Of a stretch of DNA of 18,392 nt, positions 7,421 to 14,890 are shown one piece after another. The DNA lies in the NCBI GenBank assembly GCA_964448285.1, contig CAYUWG010000072.1:1-18392 (forward strand), given 5' to 3'. A model generated the notes under the pieces. That model saw nothing but the letters and a program-made list of their open reading frames with translations. It did no database searches and was not told the DNA's origin. A program made the position numbers and the translations under genes. The first letter of the stretch is position 1. Each line of letters starts with the position of its first letter. This DNA comes from CAYUWG01 sp964448285. Lineage in GTDB: Bacteria > Bacteroidota > Ignavibacteria > SZUA-365.

Positions 7421-9103
7421 ATGAACGAACACGAACTTACCGGCTCAATCGAAGAGCGATTCGAAAAGCTCGAAAGTCGTTTGCTGAACATCGAACGACA
7501 TCTCGGCATCACGGAGACAGAAGCACCCGCCGTTCACCTCCGAACGACCGAGCCGGACCCTGTCTTGCCTGTCACTCCGCCTCCCGTTACCGTGGTGCGG
7601 GAAGATGAAGATGAATTCGAGTTCGAAGTCGGCCAGAACCTCTTCGCGAAGATCGGCATCATCGTCATGGCTGTGGGTGTCGCGTTCCTCCTGTCCCTGC
7701 CGTTCGATGAATTGCCGCCCGCCGTTCCAACCATCCTCGGTTATGCTCTTGTCATAGCGCTCTTTCTCATCGCTCATTTCTGGCGCGCGTCATTCGAACT
7801 GATCTCGAAATACCTGCGCGGTGCGGGGATGGCGCTGCTCTTCTTCGCGACCCTGCGCTTGTATTTCTTCGGCAGCGAGAATGTCCTCTCGACGGAGAGC
7901 GTCGTCGGAGTGTCGTTGCTCCTCGTAGTGTTCGCCGTCAACTTGATAATCGCTCTGAAGCGCACGTCGCCATACCTCTTGAGTCTCACGCTCGCAACGG
8001 GTTTTCTCACGGCAATCGTCATCGGCTCGTCGTGGATGGTGTTTTTCATGTTGTCGGGCTTAGCCGGCTTGGTGGCTTATGCGGGCATTCGGAACAACTG
8101 GCCGTCGCTGTTGCTCTTCGGCATTCCGGGTGTGTACCTGACGCATCTCGTGTGGGCGATCAACAATCCCTTCCTCGGAAATGATATCGCACTCGTGAAC
8201 GAACCGCATGCGAGTCTCTACTTCCTTCTCGCATACGGCGTCATCCTCGCAATGGGATCTGCATTTCGTACCGCGCGAGACAGGGAAGACTTTCCCGTCA
8301 TCCTCAGCGCGATTCTCAATGTGGGTTTTGCCTACGGCATCTTCCTTCTGCATTCCGCATTGGAACTCTCCGAGCACTTCGCCCTCTCGCATCTCATCGC
8401 TTCGGCTGTCTTTCTCGGTATCGCCATCTCCTTCTGGAAGAATGAGCAAAGCCGCTTCTCGACGTTCGTCTATGCGATGGCCGGTTATGGAGCGTTGAGC
8501 GTTTCGATCATCGATTCATTCGAGGTTCCCGGCGTCTTCGTCTGGCTTTCGGTTCAAAGCGTCGTCGTCGTCACGACCGCGATATGGTTCCGTTCACGCT
8601 TCATCGTCGTAGCGAACTTTCTCATCTATGCGGTGATCGTGATTGCGTACGTCACGACGTCCACGCAGGAGACCGGCATCAGCATCGGTTTCGGTGCTGT
8701 TGCGCTGATCAGCGCCCGCATACTCGGCTGGCAGCAGGATCGTCTCGAACTGAAGACGGACAAGATGCGCAATGCCTACCTCCTCAGTGCGTTCATCATC
8801 TTCCCGTATTCGTTGTACCATCTCCTGCCGGCGAACATCGTTCCGCTTTCCTGGGTCGGCATCGCGGGAGTCTATTACCTTTTCAATCTGATCGTGCGCA
8901 GCCAGAAGTACCGCTGGATGGGACACGGCACGCTGTTGCTCACCGTCTTCTACGTTGTCGTGATCGGCGTTATTCAGCTCGAAGGCACCGCGCGCATTCT
9001 CTCATTCCTCGTGCTTGGGATGGCGCTGGTTATCGTGTCCCTGATCTTCACGAGATTGCGAAGCAAAAAGAAAAGCGTAGAATCCGATAAGCACGACGAG
9101 TAA
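7421..9103 (+). CDS. DUF2339-like multi-pass membrane protein
   Basis: The protein has 560 residues. The N-terminus is a short coiled coil (about 8-30, I-E-E-R-F-E-K-L-E-S-R-L-L-N-I-E), then a Pro-rich linker and an acidic patch (D-E-D-E-F-E-F-E, about 62-69). From G71-Q-N-L-F-A-K-I-G onward there are about 17-18 closely packed hydrophobic helices to the C-terminus, which ends in a basic/acidic tail (R-S-K-K-K-S...). The order coiled coil, linker, G-x-x-x-x-x-K-x-G and many helices is that of the DUF2339 family of predicted inner-membrane proteins, whose function is unknown. Those proteins are often longer (700-1000 residues), so this is a compact member. Neither the peptidase upstream nor the phosphofructokinase 57 bases downstream explains its role. 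Confidence 0.78.
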   Translation: MNEHELTGSIEERFEKLESRLLNIERHLGITETEAPAVHLRTTEPDPVLPVTPPPVTVVREDEDEFEFEVGQNLFAKIGIIVMAVGVAFLLSLPFDELPPAVPTILGYALVIALFLIAHFWRASFELISKYLRGAGMALLFFATLRLYFFGSENVLSTESVVGVSLLLVVFAVNLIIALKRTSPYLLSLTLATGFLTAIVIGSSWMVFFMLSGLAGLVAYAGIRNNWPSLLLFGIPGVYLTHLVWAINNPFLGNDIALVNEPHASLYFLLAYGVILAMGSAFRTARDREDFPVILSAILNVGFAYGIFLLHSALELSEHFALSHLIASAVFLGIAISFWKNEQSRFSTFVYAMAGYGALSVSIIDSFEVPGVFVWLSVQSVVVVTTAIWFRSRFIVVANFLIYAVIVIAYVTTSTQETGISIGFGAVALISARILGWQQDRLELKTDKMRNAYLLSAFIIFPYSLYHLLPANIVPLSWVGIAGVYYLFNLIVRSQKYRWMGHGTLLLTVFYVVVIGVIQLEGTARILSFLVLGMALVIVSLIFTRLRSKKKSVESDKHDE

Positions 9104-9151
9104 CGATCGTCGCTGAATTCTTGTTATCGTCAGCATGATGAAAACACGCTC

Positions 9152-9157
9152 GGAGGT
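9152..9157 (+). promoter_or_regulatory. Shine-Dalgarno GGAGGT for phosphofructokinase
   Basis: GGAGGT sits only 3 bases before ATG 9161 (4 from the GGAGG core). This is short spacing but a strong match. No other in-frame start nearby is better placed. Confidence 0.75.
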
Positions 9158-9160
9158 CAT

Positions 9161-10363
9161 ATGGCAAACGTGAAAACACACAAAGGCGTTATCGCGATTC
9201 TCACCGGTGGCGGTGACGTTCCGGGATTGAATCCCGCGATCCGTGCCGTGACAATCCGCGCGCTCCGGGAAGGCTACCAGGTGATCGGCATCCGTCGCGG
9301 CTGGGGCGGATTGGTCGATATGATCCCGGACAAAAACGCGGATAACTCTGAGCATTACCTGATCCTCACTGAAGAGATCGTCAACAAAGCGGGGCGGACC
9401 GGCGGAACGTTTCTCCATAGCTCACGCACGAATCCCATTCGAATAAAGCGTTCCGGTCTCCCTTCGCACTTGCAGGATCGATACACGTCGGAAGTCAATG
9501 ACGTAACGGAAGCGGTGAAGAAAAACTTATCGTTCCTCGGTGTGGATTATCTCATTCCCATCGGGGGCGACGACACGTTGAGCTACGGCGTACAACTCTA
9601 CAAGGAAGGCGTGCGCATCGTCGCGATTCCGAAGACGATGGACAACGACGTTCCCGGGACGGACTATTGCATCGGCTTCAGCACGTGCATCACGCGCACG
9701 ATCATGCTGACGAACAGCCTTCGAACGACCGCCGGTTCACACGAGCGCTTTCTCGTGCTCGAAGTCTTCGGACGCTATGCCGGCTTCACGGCGATGCTTC
9801 CAACGATGGCAGGCGCAGCAAACCGTTGCGTTATCCCCGAACACAAATTCGACATCGAACTCCTCACGGAGCTTCTCATCGCGGATCGTTACAAGAATCC
9901 AAGCAAGTACTCCGTTGTCATCGTTTCCGAAGGAGCGATGTTCGAAGGCGGCGAGATGATCTTTGAACGCAGAACGACCGACGACTTCGGCCACATGAAA
10001 CTCGGCGGAATCGGCGACCTCGTTTCGGAGAAGCTGAAGGAGCTTTCACCGCGCTTCAACAACGGGAAGACGATCAACACGATCAACCAGAAGCTCGGTT
10101 ATCTGGTACGATGCGGCGACCCGGACGCGATCGATTCCATCGTCCCGATGGCGTATGGTAATCTCGCGCTCGATCTCATTCTCAAAGGCATCCACGGACG
10201 CTTGGTCGTGCTGAAGAACGGCCGCTACGACAACGTCCCCGTCGATGTCGTCACTTCGACGAAGAAGGCCGTCAACGTGAAAGAGCATTACAACACGGAG
10301 CGCCTGCGCCCATTTTACAGGAGCTTCGAAATGAAACCGCTGATGATCATGGCCGGCGAATAA
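9161..10363 (+). CDS. 6-phosphofructokinase, predicted pyrophosphate-dependent
   Basis: This 400-residue cytoplasmic glycolytic enzyme phosphorylates fructose 6-phosphate to fructose 1,6-bisphosphate. The phosphoryl-donor loop T-G-G-G-D-V-P-G-L-N is at 15-24. The G135-G-D-D138 motif has Asp where ATP enzymes have Gly (E. coli Gly104). The P157-K-T-M-D-N-D motif has Lys158 where E. coli has Gly124, and catalytic Asp161. In the PFK family the Asp/Lys pair is the signature of PPi-dependent enzymes, which are reversible, so PPi use is predicted. G-R-Y-A-G (204-208) and L-G-Y-L-V-R-C-G-D-P-D-A-x-D (312-325) are the sugar-phosphate-binding elements; Cys318 replaces the usual Gly of R-G-G. The length (400) fits the group with an extended insertion (about 60-115) rather than the 320-residue ATP enzymes. 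It is the last gene of the rightward block. The family call is firm; donor choice is inferred from two residues. Confidence 0.93.
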   Translation: MANVKTHKGVIAILTGGGDVPGLNPAIRAVTIRALREGYQVIGIRRGWGGLVDMIPDKNADNSEHYLILTEEIVNKAGRTGGTFLHSSRTNPIRIKRSGLPSHLQDRYTSEVNDVTEAVKKNLSFLGVDYLIPIGGDDTLSYGVQLYKEGVRIVAIPKTMDNDVPGTDYCIGFSTCITRTIMLTNSLRTTAGSHERFLVLEVFGRYAGFTAMLPTMAGAANRCVIPEHKFDIELLTELLIADRYKNPSKYSVVIVSEGAMFEGGEMIFERRTTDDFGHMKLGGIGDLVSEKLKELSPRFNNGKTINTINQKLGYLVRCGDPDAIDSIVPMAYGNLALDLILKGIHGRLVVLKNGRYDNVPVDVVTSTKKAVNVKEHYNTERLRPFYRSFEMKPLMIMAGE

Positions 10364-10471
10364 GTTTCCTTTGCAGTTCCTATCGACACGCAGACATTCA
10401 GGCAGAGCGGTGTCCTAAAAGTAATTTCCAGTCAAGGTAACCGAAGCCGAACCGCGAAAAATCGTGCGCTT

Positions 10472-10497
10472 TCATCCTTCGACTTCGCTCAGGATGA
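10472..10497. repeat. Short inverted repeat (TCATCCT...AGGATGA)
   Basis: A 7-bp perfect stem (10472-10478 with 10491-10497) closes a 12-base loop containing GACTTCGCTC. From memory, closely similar elements occur between genes in many unrelated environmental bacterial genomes; I cannot check this here. It may act as a weak terminator or be a dispersed intergenic repeat. Confidence 0.6.
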
Positions 10498-10525
10498 TGA
10501 GCAGCAAGCAAGCTTGGGTTCCGAT

Positions 10526-10595
10526 CAGTAGGACAACCATTTCTGGTTGTCGAAGAGATTCGAGTCAGAGACAAGCAGGAATGCTTGTCCTACTG
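10526..10595. repeat. 70-bp composite element: two hairpins inside an 11-bp terminal inverted repeat
   Basis: The outer arms CAGTAGGACAA (10526-10536) and TTGTCCTACTG (10585-10595) are perfect reverse complements. Inside are two perfect 8-bp stems with 4-base loops: GACAACCA-TTTC-TGGTTGTC (10532-10551) and GACAAGCA-GGAA-TGCTTGTC (10570-10589). A further 8-bp pair, TTCGAGTC (10559-10566) with GACTCGAA (10602-10609), interleaves with the right arm. The outer stem and the two hairpins share bases, so alternative folds compete. The arrangement resembles REP/BIME-type paired palindromes. It may also end transcription in both directions between the convergent genes. Confidence 0.8.
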
Positions 10596-10615
10596 AAACT
10601 GGACTCGAACGCGGA

Positions 10616-11272
10616 TCAGTTCGTACCGCTTTCCCCGCTCGAACCAACAGCGTTGAATTCGACACTCACTTTTTCTGCGACCTTCGAGCCGATGAGGTTG
10701 CTCTTCACGTTGAAGTCGTGAAGCGAAATCAAACATTCCGCGCGAATACTCAAGAGATCGCCGGGCGCACGAGTTCTCGTCTTCTCCGATTCGACGAGAT
10801 AGCGCAGCGTTATCGACGAAGTGATTTCTTTCGTTACGCCATTCAGTGTGAAGCCACCGATTGCCGTGCCTTGTATTTCCGTATCACTCACAGACTTCAC
10901 GTTTGTCAGTTTCTTGAGCTTGAATGAAATCGTGGGATTCTTCTTTGCATCGAGCCACCGATCACCGACGAGATGTTCATCACGCATTGCGATACCGGTC
11001 TTCAGTGTGTTGGCATCGACGGTAATCTCCGCTTGAATCGTACGCACGACATCACTCGGATCGAGCTTCACCCAACCGTCCATCCCGGAGGTCGTTCCGG
11101 TGATATCTTCGAGCGGCGCTTTCGACTGAAAGATGACTTGATTCCTGCCCCGGTCATCTTTCACGGAAAACGTCTTCATGCCTTTGATCGGGACGTTGAA
11201 GTTCTGCGCCGTGGCGACCATTAGTGGAATGGATAGCACGGAGAGAACGATATTCCGGATTCTTGATTTCAT
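10616..11272 (-). CDS. Exported YceI-family protein
   Basis: The protein has 218 residues. The signal peptide (1-22) ends A-T-A/Q, so the mature protein is periplasmic. The rest fits a YceI lipocalin-like barrel: opening strands G-M-K-T-F-S-V-K-D and Q-V-I-F-Q-S-K-A-P-L-E-D-I-T-G, then I-T-V-D-A-N-T-L-K-T-G-x-x-x-R-D-E-H-L (near 83-101), L-D-A-K-K-N-P-T-I-S-F-K, I-Q-G-T-x-x-G-G-F-T-L-N-G-V-T-K-E-I, and a closing V-S-V-E-F-N-A. The R-D-x-H-L and W-L-D-x-x-K-x-P-x-I-x-F motifs are the family's best-conserved pieces. YceI proteins bind isoprenoids or other amphiphiles; ligand and role here are unknown. ATG 11272 has an AGGAG 6 bases upstream (plus-strand 11279-11283). It follows the small membrane-protein gene after 30 bases and is probably co-transcribed with it. 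Confidence 0.87.
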   Translation of the reverse strand: MKSRIRNIVLSVLSIPLMVATAQNFNVPIKGMKTFSVKDDRGRNQVIFQSKAPLEDITGTTSGMDGWVKLDPSDVVRTIQAEITVDANTLKTGIAMRDEHLVGDRWLDAKKNPTISFKLKKLTNVKSVSDTEIQGTAIGGFTLNGVTKEITSSITLRYLVESEKTRTRAPGDLLSIRAECLISLHDFNVKSNLIGSKVAEKVSVEFNAVGSSGESGTN

Positions 11273-11278
11273 AGTGTA

Positions 11279-11283
11279 CTCCT
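11279..11283 (-). promoter_or_regulatory. Shine-Dalgarno AGGAG for yceI-like gene
   Basis: On the minus strand AGGAG precedes ATG 11272 with a 6-base spacer and fixes the start. Confidence 0.75.
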
Positions 11284-11302
11284 ATCGTTTGAAAGAAATG
11301 TG

Positions 11303-11563
11303 TTATCGATTTCGCTGTTTGTAGAACACCATAGAACCGATCAGAAGAATCGCCAACGTGGTCGGCCCGATCACATCAAGCCCGATGATGGTGACATCTT
11401 TCCAAACGATTGACCGGGTTCCGAAAAACTCATCCTCGACTTCAACGGGTATCTGTTGTTTGGAAAGGAATTCGAAACCCGAATACCCCCAGATGCCCAA
11501 TGAGATTGCGATGAGTGCCAGAGTGAGAATCGCTGTGATCTTCTGTTTCTTATTCAATGTCAT
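11303..11563 (-). CDS. Small two-helix membrane protein of unknown function
   Basis: Not recognised as a named family. From the ATG at 11563 it has 86 residues. A basic N-terminus (N-K-K-Q-K) leads to helix 1 (about 10-28, A-I-L-T-L-A-L-I-A-I-S-L-G-I-W-G). An extracytoplasmic stretch of about 30 residues follows, with acidic E-V-E-D-E, then helix 2 (about 56-78, I-I-G-L-D-V-I-G-P-T-T-L-A-I-L-L-I-G) and a short basic end (K-Q-R-N-R). An upstream in-frame ATG at 11590 would add nine residues but has no ribosome binding site; GGA lies close to 11563. The protein sits 30 bases before the YceI gene and may act with it, though nothing shows how. It follows the TPR gene after a gap of about 140 bases, so it may have its own promoter. 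Confidence 0.6.
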   Translation of the reverse strand: MTLNKKQKITAILTLALIAISLGIWGYSGFEFLSKQQIPVEVEDEFFGTRSIVWKDVTIIGLDVIGPTTLAILLIGSMVFYKQRNR

Positions 11564-11706
11564 GTTCCGTCGTGATTGCCCGAGTGTCATTCAACTACTG
11601 AAGCAATCACATGCAAAACCCCTGAGATTTTTTTATGGGTTCCCAGTCCGAAAGAAGTACCCTTACAACGATCCGGCGCTGTTTCGGAATCGAGCGATGC
11701 GGAACT

Positions 11707-12858
11707 TCAAAAAGAATACGGTTGCCTTTTGAACTGACGCGCTAAATCGTGTGAGTTGTTGAACTCCTTCATCGAAAGCACCTTGTCGTACTGCTTCGTT
11801 GCGAAAGAGCGCTGGGACATCAGATCGTGAATCTGCCCGATGCGCAGATTCGCCATCACCATGAACCCTGATGCGCCATCATTGTCGAGAGTGCGTGATA
11901 GCTCATCGCATCGAACCAGATGCTTCATCGCGTTCGAATAGTCTTTTCGGAGCATGGATTCGTAGCCGAGATAGTACGACGCTTCGCGCTCGAGATTTGC
12001 CGAGTAGCCGAGAGCGCCGCTGCGGCATTTTTGCGCGACGGACTGAAAGGTAACTGCGGCATCGTTCCAGTTCCCGAGCTTGACATACACCCGTCCGAGG
12101 TAACGATGAAAGACGGGATTGTTCGGAAATTCCTCGCGCAGCCGCCGTGCGTAAGGCAATGCGAGCGACGGCTTATTCTCATAGTTCGCATAGACCTGAA
12201 GCAGAAAGAACATGCTTTCCCAATTCGCATAACGCGCATGGTCGGCGGCATTCTTCAACTGGCGGACGCCTTTCGCCCTGTTGCCTTTGGGAAGGAACAG
12301 CATCAGCGGCTTCAGTATCGGATATTTATCCGGCAGGATTTCTGCGTAGTAGTTATAGATGCCCGTACCGAGATCGATGTCAGCATTGTTCGGGGCATAG
12401 CGTGTCGCTTCCTGGACGATCGGGAGCGCTTCCTTTCCATCGCCGGCGGCTTTCAACCAACTCTTGCGCATCGCATAGAGACGCCCTCGAAATCCGATTG
12501 CGCCGCCTTTGAAAAAGAGCGCCGAGATATTTCGTTCGTCAGCATCGAGAATTCGATCGCACATATCGATGACGCGATTCAATTGCTTGATGAAACCGGC
12601 GTCGTGCGATTCATCGTCCGGGTTCAGTTGGATGCGCCACCACTCGATCATCGCGAGGAAGAAATAGCCCGTGGGATGGTCGGGACGTTTTTGGATCACG
12701 CCGGTAAACGCTTTCTCCGCGGTTGCGAATTCGAGATTGTACGTTGCGCGAATGCCATCCATCACGGCAGCATCGATAGACGGGTCGTCAATCCACTGAG
12801 CGTCCATCGCATGCGTTACGAATACGAGAACAATGAGAGAAGCGGTGATTCGATTCAT
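11707..12858 (-). CDS. Exported tetratricopeptide-repeat protein
   Basis: The protein has 383 residues. The signal peptide (1-20) ends A-M-D-A/Q. The mature part is a row of helix pairs with TPR character: Y-N-L-E-F-A-T-A-E-K-A-F-x-x-V-I-Q-K-R-P-D-H-P-T-G near residue 40, A-L-P-I-V-Q-E-A-T-R-Y-A-P-N-N-A-D mid-protein, A-L-P-Y-A-R-R-L-R-E-E-F-P-N-N-P-V-F-H-R-Y-L-G, and further helix pairs to the C-terminus. TPR arrays are protein-protein scaffolds; this one should work in the periplasm. Its ATG overlaps the stop of the CPBP protease gene by 4 bases (ATGA), so the two are translationally coupled. No catalytic motif is visible and the partner is unknown. Confidence 0.82.
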   Translation of the reverse strand: MNRITASLIVLVFVTHAMDAQWIDDPSIDAAVMDGIRATYNLEFATAEKAFTGVIQKRPDHPTGYFFLAMIEWWRIQLNPDDESHDAGFIKQLNRVIDMCDRILDADERNISALFFKGGAIGFRGRLYAMRKSWLKAAGDGKEALPIVQEATRYAPNNADIDLGTGIYNYYAEILPDKYPILKPLMLFLPKGNRAKGVRQLKNAADHARYANWESMFFLLQVYANYENKPSLALPYARRLREEFPNNPVFHRYLGRVYVKLGNWNDAAVTFQSVAQKCRSGALGYSANLEREASYYLGYESMLRKDYSNAMKHLVRCDELSRTLDNDGASGFMVMANLRIGQIHDLMSQRSFATKQYDKVLSMKEFNNSHDLARQFKRQPYSF

Positions 12859-13772
12859 ACGTTTTCTTCAACTCCTTCAACCAATGAACCGGCGGCGTTC
12901 GAACGAAGCCGTCCGGCAACCAAAGGATGATACAACACAGCCGTACCTGCGATCAGGATTAGCGTTGCCAGCAAGCCGCCTTCCGGACCGAACGCTCCTC
13001 CCGTTAACCAATCATCGCCCTGTTCGAGCGAGAGGAGAAGACCGCGATCGACAATCCCGCTCACCGGAAAACCGAGTATCGTCCCTTGCATGAAGTTCCA
13101 TCCGATATGCATCCCGATCGGCGCCCAGAGCGAACCCGAAACGAGATACGCCGAGCCAAGCCAGACGCCCGCGAGAAAAATGTTCGCCATCGAGATTGCC
13201 GTAAGGTTGGGATTACCGATATGGAGCGCCGAGAACAGCGCCGACGTCAGTATCAAGGCGACGCCTTTGTTCGTGCCTTCGATCAACGTTTGCAGCGGAT
13301 AGCCTCGTAAGAGAATTTCTTCAGCGAAACCAACGAGAACGTAGAGATACAATCCCTGAAGGAACGTGAACACACCATGCTCGATGGTCGGCTGTACGCC
13401 TTGTACCTCCACGATTCCGAACGCGATTTCGATAAAGAGAATCAGCGCCATCATCGCCGACGCGATTGCGATTCCCGCTGTCAGTTGCCTGAGCCAGTTC
13501 CTGCGCAAGTACAAACCGACGGTCAGGAATTTCTTCCGGTCGATCATCACGACGCCAAACCACGTGGCAACGAGCGTCGCTCCGAGCATCACGATCTGGT
13601 TGAGCGCAATCGCTTTCCCGCTTGCGCCGAAGACCTGCGAGACAACGAGAACCAGAACGACCGTACATGCAATGAACACTCCGCCGAATGCACCGAGCCG
13701 CCAAACCGTGCGAAGTCTTCCTTCCGTGAGCCAGAAGTTCGTTAGTGGTGTTTCAGTGGTCGGCCTTTCCAT
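12855..13772 (-). CDS. CPBP family intramembrane metalloprotease
   Basis: The 305-residue membrane protein has about seven to eight hydrophobic helices and all CPBP (CAAX protease/bacteriocin-processing, Abi) motifs: E151-E152-I-L-L-R156, F180-S-A-L-H184 and H222-I-G-W-N226. E152, H184 and H222 are expected at the active site. Relatives process prenylated or membrane-anchored peptides; the bacterial substrate is rarely known. The start is ATG 13772, which lies inside the 3' end of the glycosyltransferase gene (31-base overlap in another frame). No ribosome binding site is visible, so it probably depends on coupling to that gene. Its stop overlaps the TPR gene start by 4 bases. Confidence 0.9.
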   Translation of the reverse strand: MERPTTETPLTNFWLTEGRLRTVWRLGAFGGVFIACTVVLVLVVSQVFGASGKAIALNQIVMLGATLVATWFGVVMIDRKKFLTVGLYLRRNWLRQLTAGIAIASAMMALILFIEIAFGIVEVQGVQPTIEHGVFTFLQGLYLYVLVGFAEEILLRGYPLQTLIEGTNKGVALILTSALFSALHIGNPNLTAISMANIFLAGVWLGSAYLVSGSLWAPIGMHIGWNFMQGTILGFPVSGIVDRGLLLSLEQGDDWLTGGAFGPEGGLLATLILIAGTAVLYHPLVAGRLRSNAAGSLVEGVEENV

Positions 13773-14890
13773 TGTATCGGTGCGATGGTTCCTAGAACAG
13801 TAACGACGACAAGATAGAACGGGTGGACAATCTCCGCAATGAGAATATCAGCGACCCGTATCGGAGCTTTGATCAAGCGTGCCGTGGACATGAGAATGCG
13901 TATCTCCAACGTCCATTTGGCAAACAGGAGTACTAACGAAACGAGAAAAGATGCAAGTCCGAAAAAGACCGTGAAAGGCGCGATGAAAGCAAAGACGAAG
14001 TACACGAAGAGCACGATGAGAAAAGCGACGAATCGCTTGTCCTGATAGCGAAGTCCTTTCGATGCCCATCGCGCGCGTTGAAAGAGAAACGCCCGCAGCG
14101 TCGTCATCGGCGGCGTCGATACTACCGATTCCTGCCGTGTTGCGAACGCAGGATTCCCGCCTGCAAGATAGACGATCTTCTGCATGAGAAACTCGTCGTC
14201 GCCGCTTGCTATTTCGTCGTTGCCCTCAAACCCATCGACTTCGACAAAGCGGCTCTTCCGGTATGCGAGGTTCGCTCCATTGCACAGCCTCGGATAACCC
14301 ACCCCGAAAAGCCCGGCTCCCACTCCCACAAGCCCGAGAAACTCCAACGCCTGCAAACGCGCGAATACTCTCGATCGGTCAGCGATCACGACGCCTCCCG
14401 CAACGACATCCGCACCACAAGTGAACGGCGCTGCCATCGACTCCACCCAGCGCGCATCGTGAAGACAGTCCGCATCCGTCGTGAGAATGATCTCTCCTCT
14501 CGCCCTGCTGATCGCCTGCGTGATCGCTGCTTTTTTTCCAGCGGTCTCGCGTTCCGCCTGGATAAGGAGAAACCTCTCGTCAGAACCGATCGCAGCCTTC
14601 GCGATTGCCATTGTTTCATCCGTAGAATGATCATCGACGATTATGCATTGCAGCTTCCCGCGTTGATAACTCTGTGCTGTGAGCGAGTGAATACATCGCC
14701 CGATAGTCCGTGCTTCGTTCCGCACGGGAACGATGACGGAGACAGTCGGGAATTCTTCCGCGGGGAGTTCTTCATCAGAAGAATCCCGTTCCGCCTGAAG
14801 CCATTTCAATCCCTGTTGAACGCGAAAAAGAAACAACGCATACACCGCCGTCAATGCAATGAACAGCGTGAGAAACACGAACACGATCAC
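13742..14890 (-). CDS. Membrane-anchored family 2 glycosyltransferase
   Basis: The start is set at GTG 14890, which overlaps the stop of the upstream flippase-like gene as GTGA; the frame runs open further upstream only as a shadow of that gene. The product has 382 residues: an N-terminal helix (2-22), a cytoplasmic GT2 (GT-A fold) domain (about 48-280) and about three C-terminal helices (about 285-370). Motifs are V-S-V-I-V-P-V-R-N-E-A (50-60), D86-D-H-S-T-D-E-T, the DxD site T-D-A-D (138-141), N-G-A-N-L-A-Y, G-D-D-E-F (230-234, catalytic acid region) and Q271-R-A-R-W. QxxRW is typical of membrane GT2 enzymes that act on lipid acceptors or make polymers. Sugar donor and acceptor are unknown. 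It lies directly after a flippase-like gene and downstream of a lipid/polyprenol kinase gene. Confidence 0.88.
   Translation of the reverse strand: MIVFVFLTLFIALTAVYALFLFRVQQGLKWLQAERDSSDEELPAEEFPTVSVIVPVRNEARTIGRCIHSLTAQSYQRGKLQCIIVDDHSTDETMAIAKAAIGSDERFLLIQAERETAGKKAAITQAISRARGEIILTTDADCLHDARWVESMAAPFTCGADVVAGGVVIADRSRVFARLQALEFLGLVGVGAGLFGVGYPRLCNGANLAYRKSRFVEVDGFEGNDEIASGDDEFLMQKIVYLAGGNPAFATRQESVVSTPPMTTLRAFLFQRARWASKGLRYQDKRFVAFLIVLFVYFVFAFIAPFTVFFGLASFLVSLVLLFAKWTLEIRILMSTARLIKAPIRVADILIAEIVHPFYLVVVTVLGTIAPIQWKGRPLKHH

Larger units (their letters stand above)
10364..10615. other. Convergent intergenic region rich in inverted repeats
   Basis: This 252-base gap lies between the phosphofructokinase stop and the stop of the leftward YceI gene. 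Its first half (10364-10470) shows nothing recognisable. Its second half (10472-10609) carries at least four inverted repeats, listed separately. No supported ORF begins here; the two plus-strand frames that start inside it run antisense through the YceI gene. The region is the natural place for transcription to end from both sides, but none of the hairpins has a clear T-run. Confidence 0.7.

Noticed and set aside
9094..9112. Inverted repeat CGACGA...TCGTCG at the end of the DUF2339-like gene
   Set aside because: A 6-bp stem spanning the stop codon without a T-run; likely chance.
10547..10927. 126-codon plus-strand ORF starting in the convergent gap
   Set aside because: Most of it is antisense to the YceI gene and the rest lies in the hairpin element.
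11600..11640. Possible terminator between the TPR and small membrane-protein genes (AACCC/GGGTT around an A/T-run)
   Set aside because: The A/T-run is in the loop and not after the stem, so it does not fit an intrinsic terminator on either strand.
11920..12930. 336-codon plus-strand ORF
   Set aside because: It is antisense to the TPR gene and crosses into the CPBP gene. No domain, and it is explained by third-position GC bias.
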